From Priapulus caudatus (taxonomy: Eukaryota > Priapulida > Priapulimorpha > Priapulimorphida > Priapulidae), in the NCBI RefSeq assembly GCF_000485595.1, contig NW_014577315.1:419458-439477 (forward strand): a stretch of DNA of 20,020 nucleotides, read 5' to 3'. The position numbers and the translations under genes were made by a program. Shown piece after piece: positions 1 to 8,257 of this stretch. Within the stretch, counting starts at the first letter, position 1. Every line of letters begins with the position of its first letter. The notes beneath the pieces were generated by a model. It was given only the letters and a program-made list of their open reading frames with translations. It did not search any database and had not been told where the DNA came from.

Positions 1-102
1 TCGGCAATATGCGAAATAGAGTAGAGAAACATTAAGACTGGTAGTAAATACATTTTGTGTTTATTGACCTTTTCTTTTATTGAGACGTTCTAAGTGCCTG
101 TG
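1..102 (+). repeat. Diverged terminal copy of the 2.7-kb inverted-repeat element family
   Basis: This stretch matches, with many substitutions, the right-hand end of the 2930-5623 element (about 5516-5623). Shared landmarks are GAAACATTAAGA, GTAGTAAATA and the final block TTTTATTGAGACGTTC followed by AAGTGCCTGTG. It ends at the same terminal bases, so it is probably a solo right end or the tail of a copy that starts left of the window. It lies in what should be intron 3 of TMEM129. No coding sequence is seen. Confidence 0.7.
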
Positions 103-297
103 TACCCTGGTACTATCTAATATGCCGGACCGTACCTCGCCTACTCCACTAACGAGTCTAGGGAGTCGCCTACGCCTACTCCCTAACCCTAACCCTAACC
201 ATATATCAGATAGTTACCAGGGTACGTTCCGATATATCGAAACGTACCCAGCGTACCCTCCGATAGTACCTTGGGGGACATAGACCCTATGAGCATT
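103..297 (-). mobile_element. Fold-back MITE with telomere-like core, copy 1 (5' truncated)
   Basis: It is the reverse-oriented relative of the complete element at 7282-7504. Both share TATGCCGGACCGTACCT, ACTAACGAGTCTAGGGAGTC, a run of CCCTAA units (181-200 here), GATAGTTACCAGGGTACG and the end GGGGGACATAGACCCT. This copy lacks about 35 bp of the opposite terminal repeat and starts directly after the repeat at 1-102. No transposase is encoded, so it is non-autonomous. It probably lies in intron 3 of TMEM129. Confidence 0.75.
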
Positions 298-321
298 ACA
301 AGGTTATAGCACTATCATTAC

Positions 322-482
322 CTGATGCTGAATGGGTGAACTCCATCCCGTATGCTGCTCACCGTAATGCTGACATATTGCACTGGTCCCATGTTCTCGT
401 GGGAAATAGCATGACTGTCTGTGTCATGTAATGTCAGATGAACGTCACTCTGATATGCGATATCCATATTGTACGTGGACAC
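322..482 (-). CDS. TMEM129: TMEM129, coding exon 3 (partial gene, continues off the left edge)
   Basis: This exon encodes about 54 residues beginning VSTYNMDIAYQSDVHLTL. They align with the part of TMEM129 that follows the third membrane segment, where human TMEM129 has a similar TTYRVHV...QDVHLTV stretch. The acceptor is TTCTAAAG before position 482. Exon 2 ends on a codon boundary, so the frame joins exactly. The exon ends after ...HPFSI plus two bases, at the donor GTAATG (321-316), so the next exon must supply one base. No further exon is seen in 1-321, which holds transposon remnants. The RING-type C-terminus needed for ubiquitin transfer is therefore outside the window. Intron 2 (483-702) is only 220 bp. 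Confidence 0.88.
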
Positions 483-702
483 CTTTAGAAAGTTGGGCAA
501 CGATTAATGTACTAGAATTTGGTATATAATATTGCATCGACGTAGAACATAAACTACATTAAAAGTCAAGTATAGCAAAATGTTTCAGCTATCATGAATT
601 CATGCTCATTTTTTCAATTAATGAATTGATGCCATCAGGATATAAACTCATGTATACATCCATTACAATCTAAAATATTACAATTGTCTTAAATGATCAT
701 AC

Positions 703-1007
703 CTTCACAATCCAGGAATCTGTAATATAGACTTTTGTTTGCCCAAGGATGGAAGTAAACTTGGTGATCCTGCGATACTCAATGTTAATGTCTGATGCCA
801 CTGCATACCATCGGTTTCCATGACGTTCTAGCGTTTTAGATATTGGATGTTTTGACCAATTGTTTTTGTACCAATATAAAACTGTTAGAGTTGCTACAAG
901 GACGATCAGCAGAGAGCAACATAGGAATCCTATCCACAAGTAGGATGTCTTGCCCAAGTTAAAGAGCTGCAATCCTGGTGATGTATAGCCAAGCCCAATG
1001 TAGTAAC
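703..1007 (-). CDS. TMEM129: TMEM129, coding exon 2
   Basis: This exon encodes residues ~69-170 of the predicted protein. It begins at the acceptor CTACATACAG (before 1007); its first two bases complete a Cys codon split across intron 1. It then reads YYIGLGYTSPGLQLFN. A hydrophobic segment, LWIGFLCCSLLIVLVATL, is the third predicted membrane helix. After it come the family-typical NNWSKHPISKTL, WYAVASDINIEYRRITKF and VYITDSWIVK, matching the WQAVASSVNTEFRRIDKF and VTDTWVMK regions of vertebrate TMEM129. The donor is GTATGA (702-697). The phases of exons 1-3 (205, 305 and 161 nt) fit with no stop. Intron 1 spans 1008-1388 (381 bp) and contains nothing recognised. Confidence 0.92.
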
Positions 1008-1388
1008 CTGTATGTAGAAATGTACAAATTAATTTCTAGTATAAGTAACTAAAATAACAATGCTTTATTGTTGAGCAAAGTTAACTATGGACGTCTAGCT
1101 CAAATGGCCCACGCCTAGTTTAGCACACCGGATTAGTTTAGCACATACATGCGAAAACACATTTGTGGTCCAAGTCCCAAATTATCCTTGACCTGCTAAA
1201 ATGATCTAAAACTGAAGTTTAATATTTTAGAGCAAGCAGTGAAGCACCTGCATTCTCTAACATAACAAGTTTGTAAAGGAATTTGTGTGATTGTGTGATA
1301 ATTTATTATTGATGATAGAGCTATTATAGTGTAATGACCGATGTAACACGAATCATGTTAACACAATAATACACCGAAAAAAACATAC

Positions 1389-1593
1389 ATAGTGGCAAAA
1401 GCGAGTGTATCAACACTGTTAACGACGTCCTGCGAATGTGATGGTGGATAAATCGCACGTCTTCACTTCCGATCAGACTCGAGAATATATTTTCAATCGT
1501 GAGACCACCTTCTCTGAACTCTCGTGGTGGAAACACTATACACATTGAAGCCAAAATATATCCAAATGTGTAAAGCACGTCATAGGAAGCCAT
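1389..1593 (-). CDS. TMEM129: TMEM129, coding exon 1 (ER membrane E3 ubiquitin ligase)
   Basis: TMEM129 is known as an ER-resident multi-pass RING-type E3 ubiquitin ligase acting in ER-associated degradation. This exon gives residues 1-68. It holds a first hydrophobic segment (about 6-21, ending CIVFPPREF) and the conserved GGLTIENIFSSLIGSED and HIRRTS blocks. A second hydrophobic segment, SLTVLIHSLLPL, continues into exon 2. Human TMEM129 has the same order: FTPNEF, GLTVQNLL, GSED, HLRRTA, HSLLPLG. The start has A at -3 and G at +4, and an in-frame TAA lies eight codons upstream, so this is the first possible Met. The exon ends one base into a codon at the donor GTATGT (1388-1383). Three predicted membrane helices across exons 1-2 agree with the family topology. 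Gene assignment is strong; completeness cannot be judged here. Confidence 0.93.
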
Positions 1594-1699
1594 TATAATA
1601 ATAGATCTCTGTAATTATACTATTTACATTACTAATACTAACAAAACATAACAATATGAACGACTGGGCGCAGCCATGTATATGTCACCTACGCAGGTT

Positions 1700-1781
1700 A
1701 GACTGGTACTTGCTCCCACCTCGATTACTCGATGAGGGTCCCGTCCCACCTAAGCCGAGAGGTGGTACCGGGTACCAGTCT
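1700..1781 (-). repeat. 82-bp fold-back repeat, copy 1
   Basis: AGACTGGTAC at 1700-1709 is answered by GTACCAGTCT at 1772-1781, and the interior is partly self-complementary. The reverse complement matches the repeat at 5302-5380. Shared blocks are CACCTCTCGGCTTAG, AATCGAGGTGGGAGC and CCAGTCT. Two copies in opposite orientation identify it as a dispersed element, a very small MITE or hairpin module, rather than a local accident. Confidence 0.7.
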
Positions 1782-2014
1782 ACTACGCGGGTATGAGTGG
1801 CGCCACCTGAGGTGATCCCTAAATGTGTGTCCTCTACAATCGACACAGATGCGATATATTTTGGAGATGCTATAACTCAGTAATACTTGCGAATATTTCT
1901 TCATGGAAAAAATATAAAACTATGTTATCTGCTCCAGTATGTGTGGCGCGCGAAGTATCTACTAAACGGAACCAATGAACACCCAATGGTAAAATCAGAT
2001 AAAATGTAATTTAG

Positions 2015-2027
2015 CCAGTAGGTGGCG
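2015..2027 (+). promoter_or_regulatory. CTCF-like motif
   Basis: CCAGTAGGTGGCG fits the core of the known CTCF consensus (CCASYAGRKGGCR) at all 13 positions. CTCF is present in most bilaterians. A motif match alone does not show binding, and the string may belong to a repeat. Confidence 0.3.
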
Positions 2028-2150
2028 TCCATGTTTGGTTAATTATCTCTGGTTATCTATGCCATGGGCAAAGATATTATTCGATATCTCTATGATTATG
2101 CGTGTCAGTGGTCAGTTGTAGCTACGAGCCTACGTATCATCCATCCTTCG

Positions 2151-2159
2151 TATAAATAG
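2151..2159 (+). promoter_or_regulatory. TATA-box-like string
   Basis: TATAAATAG is a good TATA element on the plus strand. No gene is recognised downstream before the transposon nest, so it may be a decayed or transposon-borne promoter, or chance. Confidence 0.15.
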
Positions 2160-2269
2160 CAAACTATTCTGGCGAAAGCAAGTGTGTAAGTTAAACCGAC
2201 CAGGCTCTCCGACTGTTACACGGCGGAGGATACGCGGCTGTTACACAACCTCTCGCCACGTAGTGTTAA

Positions 2270-2313
2270 GCGAGATGGGAACTTGTGGCTAGCGAGAAGG
2301 GAACTTGTGGCTA
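2270..2313 (+). repeat. Two-copy 22-bp tandem duplication
   Basis: GCGAGATGGGAACTTGTGG (2270-2288, followed by CTA) is repeated at 2292-2313 with one T-to-A change. It is a simple local duplication with no known function. Confidence 0.85.
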
Positions 2314-2434
2314 GTGTGTAAGTCAGATTTCAAACCTGGACGTGTTTGTTCGAGGTTTCGCGGGGCGCGTTTGTTCAAATTTGTGTCTTCCAATCAGTGA
2401 ATCACAGCTTTCGCCGCACGCGAGTTTTTAAAAG

Positions 2435-2752
2435 GCAGTGGCTACGGGTACGGTAGCCGTATCTTAATGTCTCGAGGCTACGTGTACGGGAGTCCATTCG
2501 CTTTCTTTCATACTTAACGAGACAAAGATGGCGGCGGTGGCGCCAGATTTCGAAATAATGCCTTGGGAAATAAATTCACGATTTGAGAGTTTAGATGAGC
2601 TAGAACCCTAACCCTAACCCTAAACCTAACCCTAACCATAACCCTAAACCTAACCCTAACCCTAATCCTAACCCTAACCCTAACCCTAACCCTAACCCTA
2701 ACGCCAAAAAGGGGCTTCAACGACCGACGGCTACCGTACCCGTAGCCACTGC
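2435..2752 (+). mobile_element. Nested MITE with perfect 25-26 bp inverted ends and a TTAGGG-type core
   Basis: The ends are exact inverted repeats: 2436-2460 begins CAGTGGCTACGGGTACGG, and 2727-2751 is its reverse complement. The element is about 317 bp and has no transposase. Its centre is a ~100-bp array of CCCTAA units (2604-2702). It interrupts an older repeat. No clean target-site duplication is visible (TTTTTAAAAGG on the left, CGTTTTTGG on the right), so the superfamily is not assigned. A GACAAAGATGGCGGCGG string at 2520-2536 resembles a YY1 site. Confidence 0.8.
2604..2702 (-). repeat. Interstitial telomere-like (TTAGGG)n tract
   Basis: About 16 CCCTAA-type units with a few variants (CCTAAA, CCATAA, CCTAAT) lie at the centre of the inverted-repeat element 2435-2752. 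The unit equals the common animal telomere repeat, but this tract is carried inside a transposon, not at a chromosome end. Confidence 0.9.
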
Positions 2753-4767
2753 GTTTTTGGCACGTAGAATGGCGACTGAAGATTGATAAATTATTCATGA
2801 CATCACACATGGTTCTCGTTTCTGATTCGTTGACGGTCGCTTAGATTTGTTTAGAGTCGGTTTAGAGTTAGTGTTAGGGTTGGGTTAGGGATATCGTTAT
2901 GCGCTATTTGTCCGAGCAGTCGCGCATCGCACAGGCACTTGAAGCGTTTCAATAAAATACAGTCTTCACGAATGAAATTTCTAAACACTGGACCTTCGGT
3001 CCACCAAGCCAGTAAAATTTAACTGGACGCGGCTAATATTTACTGCACCAATATTATTTTTGACATTTTTGACAACTAAAGAACAAAACAAGTTCAATAT
3101 CATTTTGTATTTTACCATAATATACCTTCGTACACACTTGCATATGATAACAGGTAGTACATACCTTATCAACATATACATCACATGCCTTCTAGCACAT
3201 GCACTAGCAATAAAAGCTGCAAAAAGTAAAACAACTAAATCTGCGTTATGTCCTGTCAGTGAGCAGTGTATCATCACATGACCTTCTACACCTGCTATGA
3301 ATAACAGGTAGAATACCTAATCAATTAAATCACATACGCTTCTACACCAGGCTGCTATGATAACAGTAGCAATACTATCAAATAATTCATGATATACCTT
3401 TAACAACTGCTTATGAAACAGTAAGAATACCTCATGACGTTTTGTTAACGATGAAGACAAAGTTTAAAAAGTGTTATTCAGTCCTTGTGTTTGAAAAAAA
3501 GAGCAGGCGAGATGCAAAATATCAACACGCCTTGGCTTGCCGAGGTAGTGGGGTGAGTGTGATTTTGCATCCAGAGTCCCCGCAGGTCACAGCAGCGAGA
3601 AGCTAGGGGTTCGGTGGGCATGGCCCCGCCAGGAAAAAATTTGAAATCAAGACTTCATCGATAATGCCATTTCCAGCATTTTTGGGATAAACAAAATTAG
3701 CTCTGGTCATTTGTAACTGCTTAAATTTGGACATTTGTTAGCCGATTTTTTCCACTCATAACCAATATATCAGTTTACTTGAAACATATTGATCGGGATC
3801 AACTTGAATCAACGGGGGCGAGTGTAGCATGTCTTAGTCTACAAAGAACAACACTCAATATTTCAAAGCAGGACATATTAAAACTTAATAGTAATTGCAA
3901 CATCATAGATCAATTACGTCACTGTTTGTGCATTTTATGCAATTTGAGGTATTTCAGTTTCATTTCAAAAAACACATATATTGGCAAATAAAACTTCACT
4001 AAAAACCTTAAAATCAGCGCTTCTTTAATCTTTCCACTTGTCAGCCTGCAATTCTTCATCATCATCGTGCTCGATCTGCTGTAGCAATTGAATACAGTAA
4101 CCCAGTCATATATCCATCATGTATGCATCGAAGGTCATGATAGATGCCCCACATTGTTTGGTTTTGGCGTTGGATTGGTATTGGGTGGGTTCGGGTTGCA
4201 AAGCAGAATCAACCGCAGGCTGAAGGCTTTGTATTCGACGGTGGAAGGTGTGCTGTTTAGCGCGGTTCAGTGAGTGCTAAACGGAAGAATACCCAGTCAA
4301 CAGTACGTCATAGTCTTTTCGTCGGTGATAATAAATGATGAGCGGGATGAAGTGTACGATGTAACCTGAAACGGACCTAGCTGATTGTATAAGCAGCTTA
4401 CAAAACTGTCGTACTACATAAAACATTGTGAACAGACTTTCCCGGCAATGTCTCGTGATGTTGAGAAGCCGTTTGCGTTTAATCCCTCGAGTTACGAAGA
4501 GTTGGATTCTCAATTGAAAACAAAAACACGAAAGAGGTGTGCGTTTTGATAATGACTAGCAATGCCGCGTTTTGTTCGCATTTTATGTACTATACAGTAA
4601 GTAGTCTCATAAATACTTTGATAAATTATTTAAATACTGTAACTAGAGTGGCTGAAAAAAACGGGTGGACCGACGGTCCATTTAACTTGTTAAATTTACT
4701 GGACCGAGAGAGATTTTGGTGGTCTCGGACCACGGTCCACCGCCTAACGTCGAAGACTGAAAATATA

Positions 4768-5573
4768 TCTATTTACTACCAAATTCTTAATGTTTCTATA
4801 CTCTCTTTCACCTATTATTGTCGACAGTTTCCTATCAATTCCGTCCAAATCCTACGTCCAACCATATACGCTGCCGGAGCCATTGCTTTCGCGGCGCGAC
4901 TGTTGCACGCTTACACTAATATATATAGCAGGTAGGAAAGCGCGATCGCAAAATTCGCTCGACGCTCGCTGGATTACACACTTTCACAGCACCAATACAC
5001 ATCCAACAGCTTCCATCTTTGTTTCTCTTTCAACAACAGTGTTCACTTGTTATAAACACATAATGTCTCTGTTCGTAACCGAGCTGTGTCACGCGAAATC
5101 ACACAAAGACTGACGAAATTCTCGCGTTCGTGAACCTTGCCCTGTAATGTAAATGTCTGTCAGAATCAGGAAACACCCACCGGCACTCTTCGTGACCTCA
5201 TTCTTGCGCCGCAACGCTGCAACGTTTTTGCAACGTTCCAATGGCGAGGCTCAGACGGGAGTTGGAAAGCAGTGCGTCGCCTGCGCGCCGCCTATAGCCC
5301 ATAGACTGGCACTCGCTCTCACCTCTCGGCTTAGCTTAGTCACTCGATGGGTAATCGAGGTGGGAGCGAGTCCCAGTCTATATATATAGCCCTGTACTTG
5401 CAGCCATTTACATTACAGGGCAAGGTTCGTGAACGCGAGAATTTCGTCAGTCTTTGTGTGATTTCGCGTGACACAGCTTGGTTACGAACAGAGACATTAT
5501 GTTTAGGCTTTATGTTAGGCAATAATAGGTGAAAGAGAGTATAGAAACATTAAGAATTTGGTAGTAAATAGAT
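4768..5573. repeat. Interrupted long inverted repeat inside the 2.7-kb element
   Basis: The left arm (4768-4820 plus 5059-5155) pairs with the right arm (5520-5573 plus 5405-5502). The ~90-bp inner arms differ at only about three positions, and the 53-bp outer arms are nearly identical. The left arm carries an extra 238 bp (4821-5058), against 17 bp in the right arm. The loop contains the small fold-back at 5302-5380. The near-identity of the arms suggests recent duplication or gene conversion. Confidence 0.8.
5302..5380 (+). repeat. Small fold-back repeat, copy 2
   Basis: TAGACTGG at 5302-5309 pairs with CCCAGTCTA at 5372-5380, and inner blocks (CTCGCTCTCACCTC against GAGGTGGGAGCGAG) extend the stem. 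It is the reverse-oriented relative of 1700-1781. It sits in the loop of the larger inverted repeat 4768-5573. Confidence 0.75.
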
Positions 5574-5696
5574 TTCGTATTTAGTTAGCATTATATTTTA
5601 TTGAAACGCTTCAAGTGCCTGTGGTGCAGCGTGGTATGCGTCGCTTTCCCACACCATAGATTAATTTGGTACTATGACACGAGTATATAAGATAGC

Positions 5697-5885
5697 CGAG
5701 TCGGTTTAGAGTTGATGTTAGGGTTGGGTTAGGGTTAGGGATATGGTTTTGGGCTCGTGAAGTGGTCTTGAGTGAAGTGAATTATTACTTCGCACAAATC
5801 AGAAACGCGAACCATGTGTGATGTCATGAATAATTTATAAATCTGCAGTCGCCATCCTACGGTTTAAAAACTCGCACGCCGCACC
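5697..5885 (-). mobile_element. MITE-like repeat with telomere-like tract, uninterrupted relative of 2412-2890
   Basis: The block 5803-5885 (CAGAAACGCGAACCATGTG ... TTTAAAAACTCGCACGCCGC) is the reverse complement of the split segments at 2412-2425 and 2768-2826. In contrast, GAGTCGGTTTAGAGTT..TGTTAGGGTTGGG (5697-5740) is in the same orientation as 2855-2890. The centre is therefore flipped relative to the flank, as expected of an inverted-repeat element. No coding sequence is seen. Confidence 0.6.
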
Positions 5886-6660
5886 TCTCTATTATATTTT
5901 TAAAGGTGGGGACCCATTGGACCACCAAATCGCCGAGCTCAGAAACTAAGGCATTCTGCTAGGCTAGAACGGTTTCCTACGATAGAGTTTGGCACAAATA
6001 CGATAATAACACGTTTAGCGCACTGCGCTACGTCCTTCTGTTACATTTTCGCATTTCCGTAATCAGAATAAGCCCCGCCTTCTTCGTTGATGGGCATGAA
6101 TGGGGCGTCAACGTCGTGACCCGTTACTGCGTGTAGTGTTTGGCGAGACTGTTTGCTTTTCGTAAATAATGAAAGGCCCGGCCGATGCATTTCGCACCGA
6201 AGTGGAAAAATTGGGCATTTGTACCCGCTTTCAGAAGTGAACGAGTGCGTCATTCATTAAACATTGAAGTTTTTCTTAAAATTAAATAATTCCGAAAATC
6301 CCTAACCGCGCTACTCGATTGTTTTAGCCAATGAACGTAGCTGTGTGTGTGACGTCTTGCCCGCGCGCTTTATGGTTGGCTTAGTGGGCCTCGAAATGGA
6401 TATCGAAGGCACGCACCTCGCAACATGCGTGTTTGTTTACATAATTATAGCTTTGTGACATCAGGATGGGCGGTGTCGAGAGTTCTGCGATGATAACCTC
6501 GTAATTTCTCTTACTTAAGGTGCATGGAACATTTTACCAATTTAATGGTGTCAGTTAGTCTCGGATATGTCACAGTAAGTACTAACCATGTATGTTTCAC
6601 ATACGTTCACCTATTTTGCACACAGGCGGTTGATAATTGTGAAAAATTGTATGAAGATTT

Positions 6661-6690
6661 ATTTTTATTGAGACGTTCCAAGTGCCTGTG
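6661..6690 (+). repeat. Solo end of the 2.7-kb element family
   Basis: ATTTTTATTGAGACGTTCC followed by AAGTGCCTGTG matches the 30-bp right terminus at 5594-5623 and the copy ending at 102. No partner end is seen nearby in the other orientation, so this is a fragment. Confidence 0.65.
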
Positions 6691-7124
6691 CTTTCATCAG
6701 TCTTGTACGTCAATGCACGTGCATCAAGAGCCATAAACTCAACACAATTTCATCGAGCTGTTGTTGTTTACACCTGAATGCGTGATTGATCAGGGAGGGG
6801 GTGCATGTAAGATGGAGACATTTTCTTTGGGGTTCCGAAAAAGACCATTCCACTTGACAATTTCATGGGCCATTTCAATTGGAAGCTCTGCATAATGGAC
6901 CCCCAACAAGCCCTTTGACTGACTAGTCAAGAAATTCAAAGGTCTGTATATTGCTCTTATTTAGCTGCCGATAGTTCTTATTTAGAACAAAGTCTAAATG
7001 CAAATCAATATTGAGCACTCTAGAAATGTCCTAGGACTTACTTTTGATGCTGAATGTCATGGGCACATTGGATTTGACCCACGTCCGAGGTCGCACGAGG
7101 CCAAAATCATTGAAAAATGACCAT

Positions 7125-7226
7125 GCATGCCCCTGCAGCAGTATTAAATGAACGGGCCCCTGCATCAACATTAAATAAACGGGCCCCTGCAGCAGCATTT
7201 TAGAAATATACGGGCCCCTGCAGCCA
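7125..7226 (+). repeat. Minisatellite of ~27-31 bp units
   Basis: Four imperfect units share ACGGGCCCCTGCAGCAGCAT followed by TAAATAA. They begin near 7125, 7152, 7179 and 7210, and the last is partial. No function is apparent. Confidence 0.8.
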
Positions 7227-7281
7227 GATTGTCCAAATAAGATTCAGCTTGCACTGACTTGCTTTACTGTTACTAAAGCTA

Positions 7282-7504
7282 AGAGGGTCGATGTCCCCCA
7301 GGGTACTGCCGGAACGTACCCTGGTAACTATCTAGCTGATATGGAATAGGGTTAGGGTTAGGGTTAGTGTTAGGGTTAGGGAGTAGGCATAGGCGACTCC
7401 CTAGACTCGTTAGTGGAGTAGGTGAGGTACGGTCCGGCATATTAGATAGTAGTATTTAGTACCAGGGTACGTTCCGGCAGTACCCTGGGGGACATAGACC
7501 CTCT
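7282..7504 (+). mobile_element. Fold-back MITE with telomere-like core, copy 2 (complete)
   Basis: The left end AGAGGGTCGATGTCCCCCAG and the right end are inverted repeats over roughly 40 bp with about one mismatch, reading inward through GGTACTGCCGGAACGTACCC. TTAGGG units occupy 7346-7381. The copy at 103-297 is the same family in reverse orientation. AGCATTAC follows the right end here and also follows copy 1, so the true end may be slightly further out. TTACTAAAG occurs on both sides (7270-7278 and 7510-7518). No transposase is encoded. Confidence 0.85.
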
Positions 7505-7528
7505 CAGCATTACTAAAGGTGAAGTAGT

Positions 7529-7592
7529 AGATAGATAGCTAGATAGATAGGCAGGCAGGCAGGCACCCTAGATAGATAGATAGACAGATAGA
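7529..7592 (+). repeat. Compound GATA/GGCA microsatellite
   Basis: Runs of GATA units are interrupted by four GGCA units and then resume as GATA/GACA. It is an ordinary tetranucleotide microsatellite. Confidence 0.9.
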
Positions 7593-7851
7593 TTTTTTGG
7601 CCATTTTTCTTTCAATAACAAATCTGTATGGATTAGTCCTCAAACTCTGGGGAAACTCGAGTCCTGTAATAGTAAACTACGTATTAGTGATGTGCTGTAG
7701 CTGCTGATTAGCTGACTGGCGAGTCATGACTATTAACCAATCAAGGCACGCGTCTCGTCTCATACACGCTTTGGCCGATGCATAGTTGCATAGAATCTAA
7801 AAATTAGAACGGGTTGGATCGAATAAAAAATACGGGAAAAAATATCGAGGA

Positions 7852-7898
7852 AACAGAATCGTGATTCGATTCGATTTCGGTGGATCGTTACAGCCCTA
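7852..7898 (-). mobile_element. hAT-like transposon end (solo remnant)
   Basis: Read on the minus strand from 7898, the sequence begins CTAGGGCTGTAACGATCCAC and continues into CGAATCGAATC repeats. This matches the CAGGGCTGTAACGAT ends common on animal hAT elements. The opposite end is not found in the window. Confidence 0.5.
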
Positions 7899-8241
7899 GT
7901 TCTTTAGTCATAATATTTGGTCATCACTTAGTACGCAGGCTTTGAGTTATAACAGAAATCTTGTATTGGTTATAAGATTGAAAAGGCAATCAAGTTCAGA
8001 CAATATTGCCTGAAGAAAACAGTTCTGCATACTATCAGGATTGAAATTTAACACTCGCCAACTCGATAAAAGCGAGTTGATTTTTAAAAATGCGGGTAGA
8101 AATTTTCGTCACTTGCATTTCTGAGCGAGTACCCAGCCCTCAACACTAATGGTTGTCCGATTGCCCGGGACAAGTGATAGAGTGTCAGCTCACACAGTGT
8201 GGCTGTGTGTGCCTTGTGGGGGCGGCATTGATTGATATACA

Positions 8242-8257
8242 GTGGTGGTGGTGGTGG
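8242..8257 (+). repeat. (GTG)n microsatellite
   Basis: Five consecutive GTG units, a simple trinucleotide repeat in non-coding DNA. Confidence 0.9.

Larger units (their letters stand above)
1594..2410. other. Non-coding region upstream of TMEM129
   Basis: No coding exon is recognised. The stretch just above 1593 is presumably TMEM129 5' UTR or promoter. It is AT-rich with no clear TATA box, and it has a TTACAG that could be a 5' UTR splice acceptor. The rest holds a fold-back repeat (1700-1781), a CTCF-like motif (2015-2027), a TATAAATAG string (2151-2159) and a 22-bp tandem duplication (2270-2313). Confidence 0.5.
2412..2890 (+). mobile_element. Older MITE-like repeat interrupted by a nested MITE
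   Basis: The outer parts match, in reverse, the repeat at 5697-5885. Shared blocks are GCGAGTTTTTAAA, ATGGCGACTG, AAATTATTCATGACATCACA and CATGGTTC..CGTTTCTGATT. At 5697-5885 the GTTTTTAAA block lies next to the ATGGCGACT block. Here they are separated by the element at 2435-2752, so that element inserted later. The segment ends in GAGTCGGTTTAGAGTTAGTG and a short telomere-like tract (2873-2890). No coding capacity is seen. Confidence 0.6.
2930..5623. mobile_element. 2.7-kb inverted-repeat DNA element with 30-bp perfect TIRs, non-autonomous
   Basis: The first 30 bases (2930-2959, starting CACAGGCACTTGAAGCG) are the exact reverse complement of the last 30 (5594-5623). The flanking 8-mers GCGCATCG and GTGCAGCG agree at six of eight positions, a possible worn 8-bp target duplication as made by hAT or P-type transposases. 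Subterminal GGACC-type palindromes occur at 2991-3003 and 4667-4680. None of the reading frames inside resembles a transposase. The interior includes a long inverted repeat (4768-5573) and a stretch near 3605-3650 (GGGCATGGCCCCGCCAGG) like dispersed repeats of marine invertebrates. Solo or diverged ends of the same family lie at 1-102 and 6661-6690. Confidence 0.75.
5624..7281. other. Repeat-rich non-coding region
   Basis: No gene is recognised. It holds a MITE-like copy (5697-5885), a solo element end (6661-6690) and a small minisatellite (7125-7226). Around 6325-6400 there is a CpG-containing stretch with CCAAT and TGACGTC strings that could pass for a promoter, but no gene follows. Confidence 0.5.

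Noticed and set aside
2341-2385. Possible tRNA B-box (GTTCGAGGTTTC)
   Set aside because: It does not complete the GGTTCGANTCC consensus, and no A-box or cloverleaf could be drawn upstream.
2604-2702. A real chromosome end or fusion point
   Set aside because: The tract is short, imperfect and centred between exact inverted repeats of a small transposon.
2981-5113. Open frames of 60-132 codons inside the 2.7-kb element
   Set aside because: None shows transposase motifs, and overlapping frames on both strands are equally long, as expected by chance in AT-rich DNA.
6041-6253. Minus-strand 70-codon frame
   Set aside because: No recognisable domain, no neighbouring exon in the same style and no splice support.
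7125-7226. CRISPR-like array
   Set aside because: Units of ~27-31 bp repeat throughout with no unique spacers, and the DNA is eukaryotic; it is a minisatellite.
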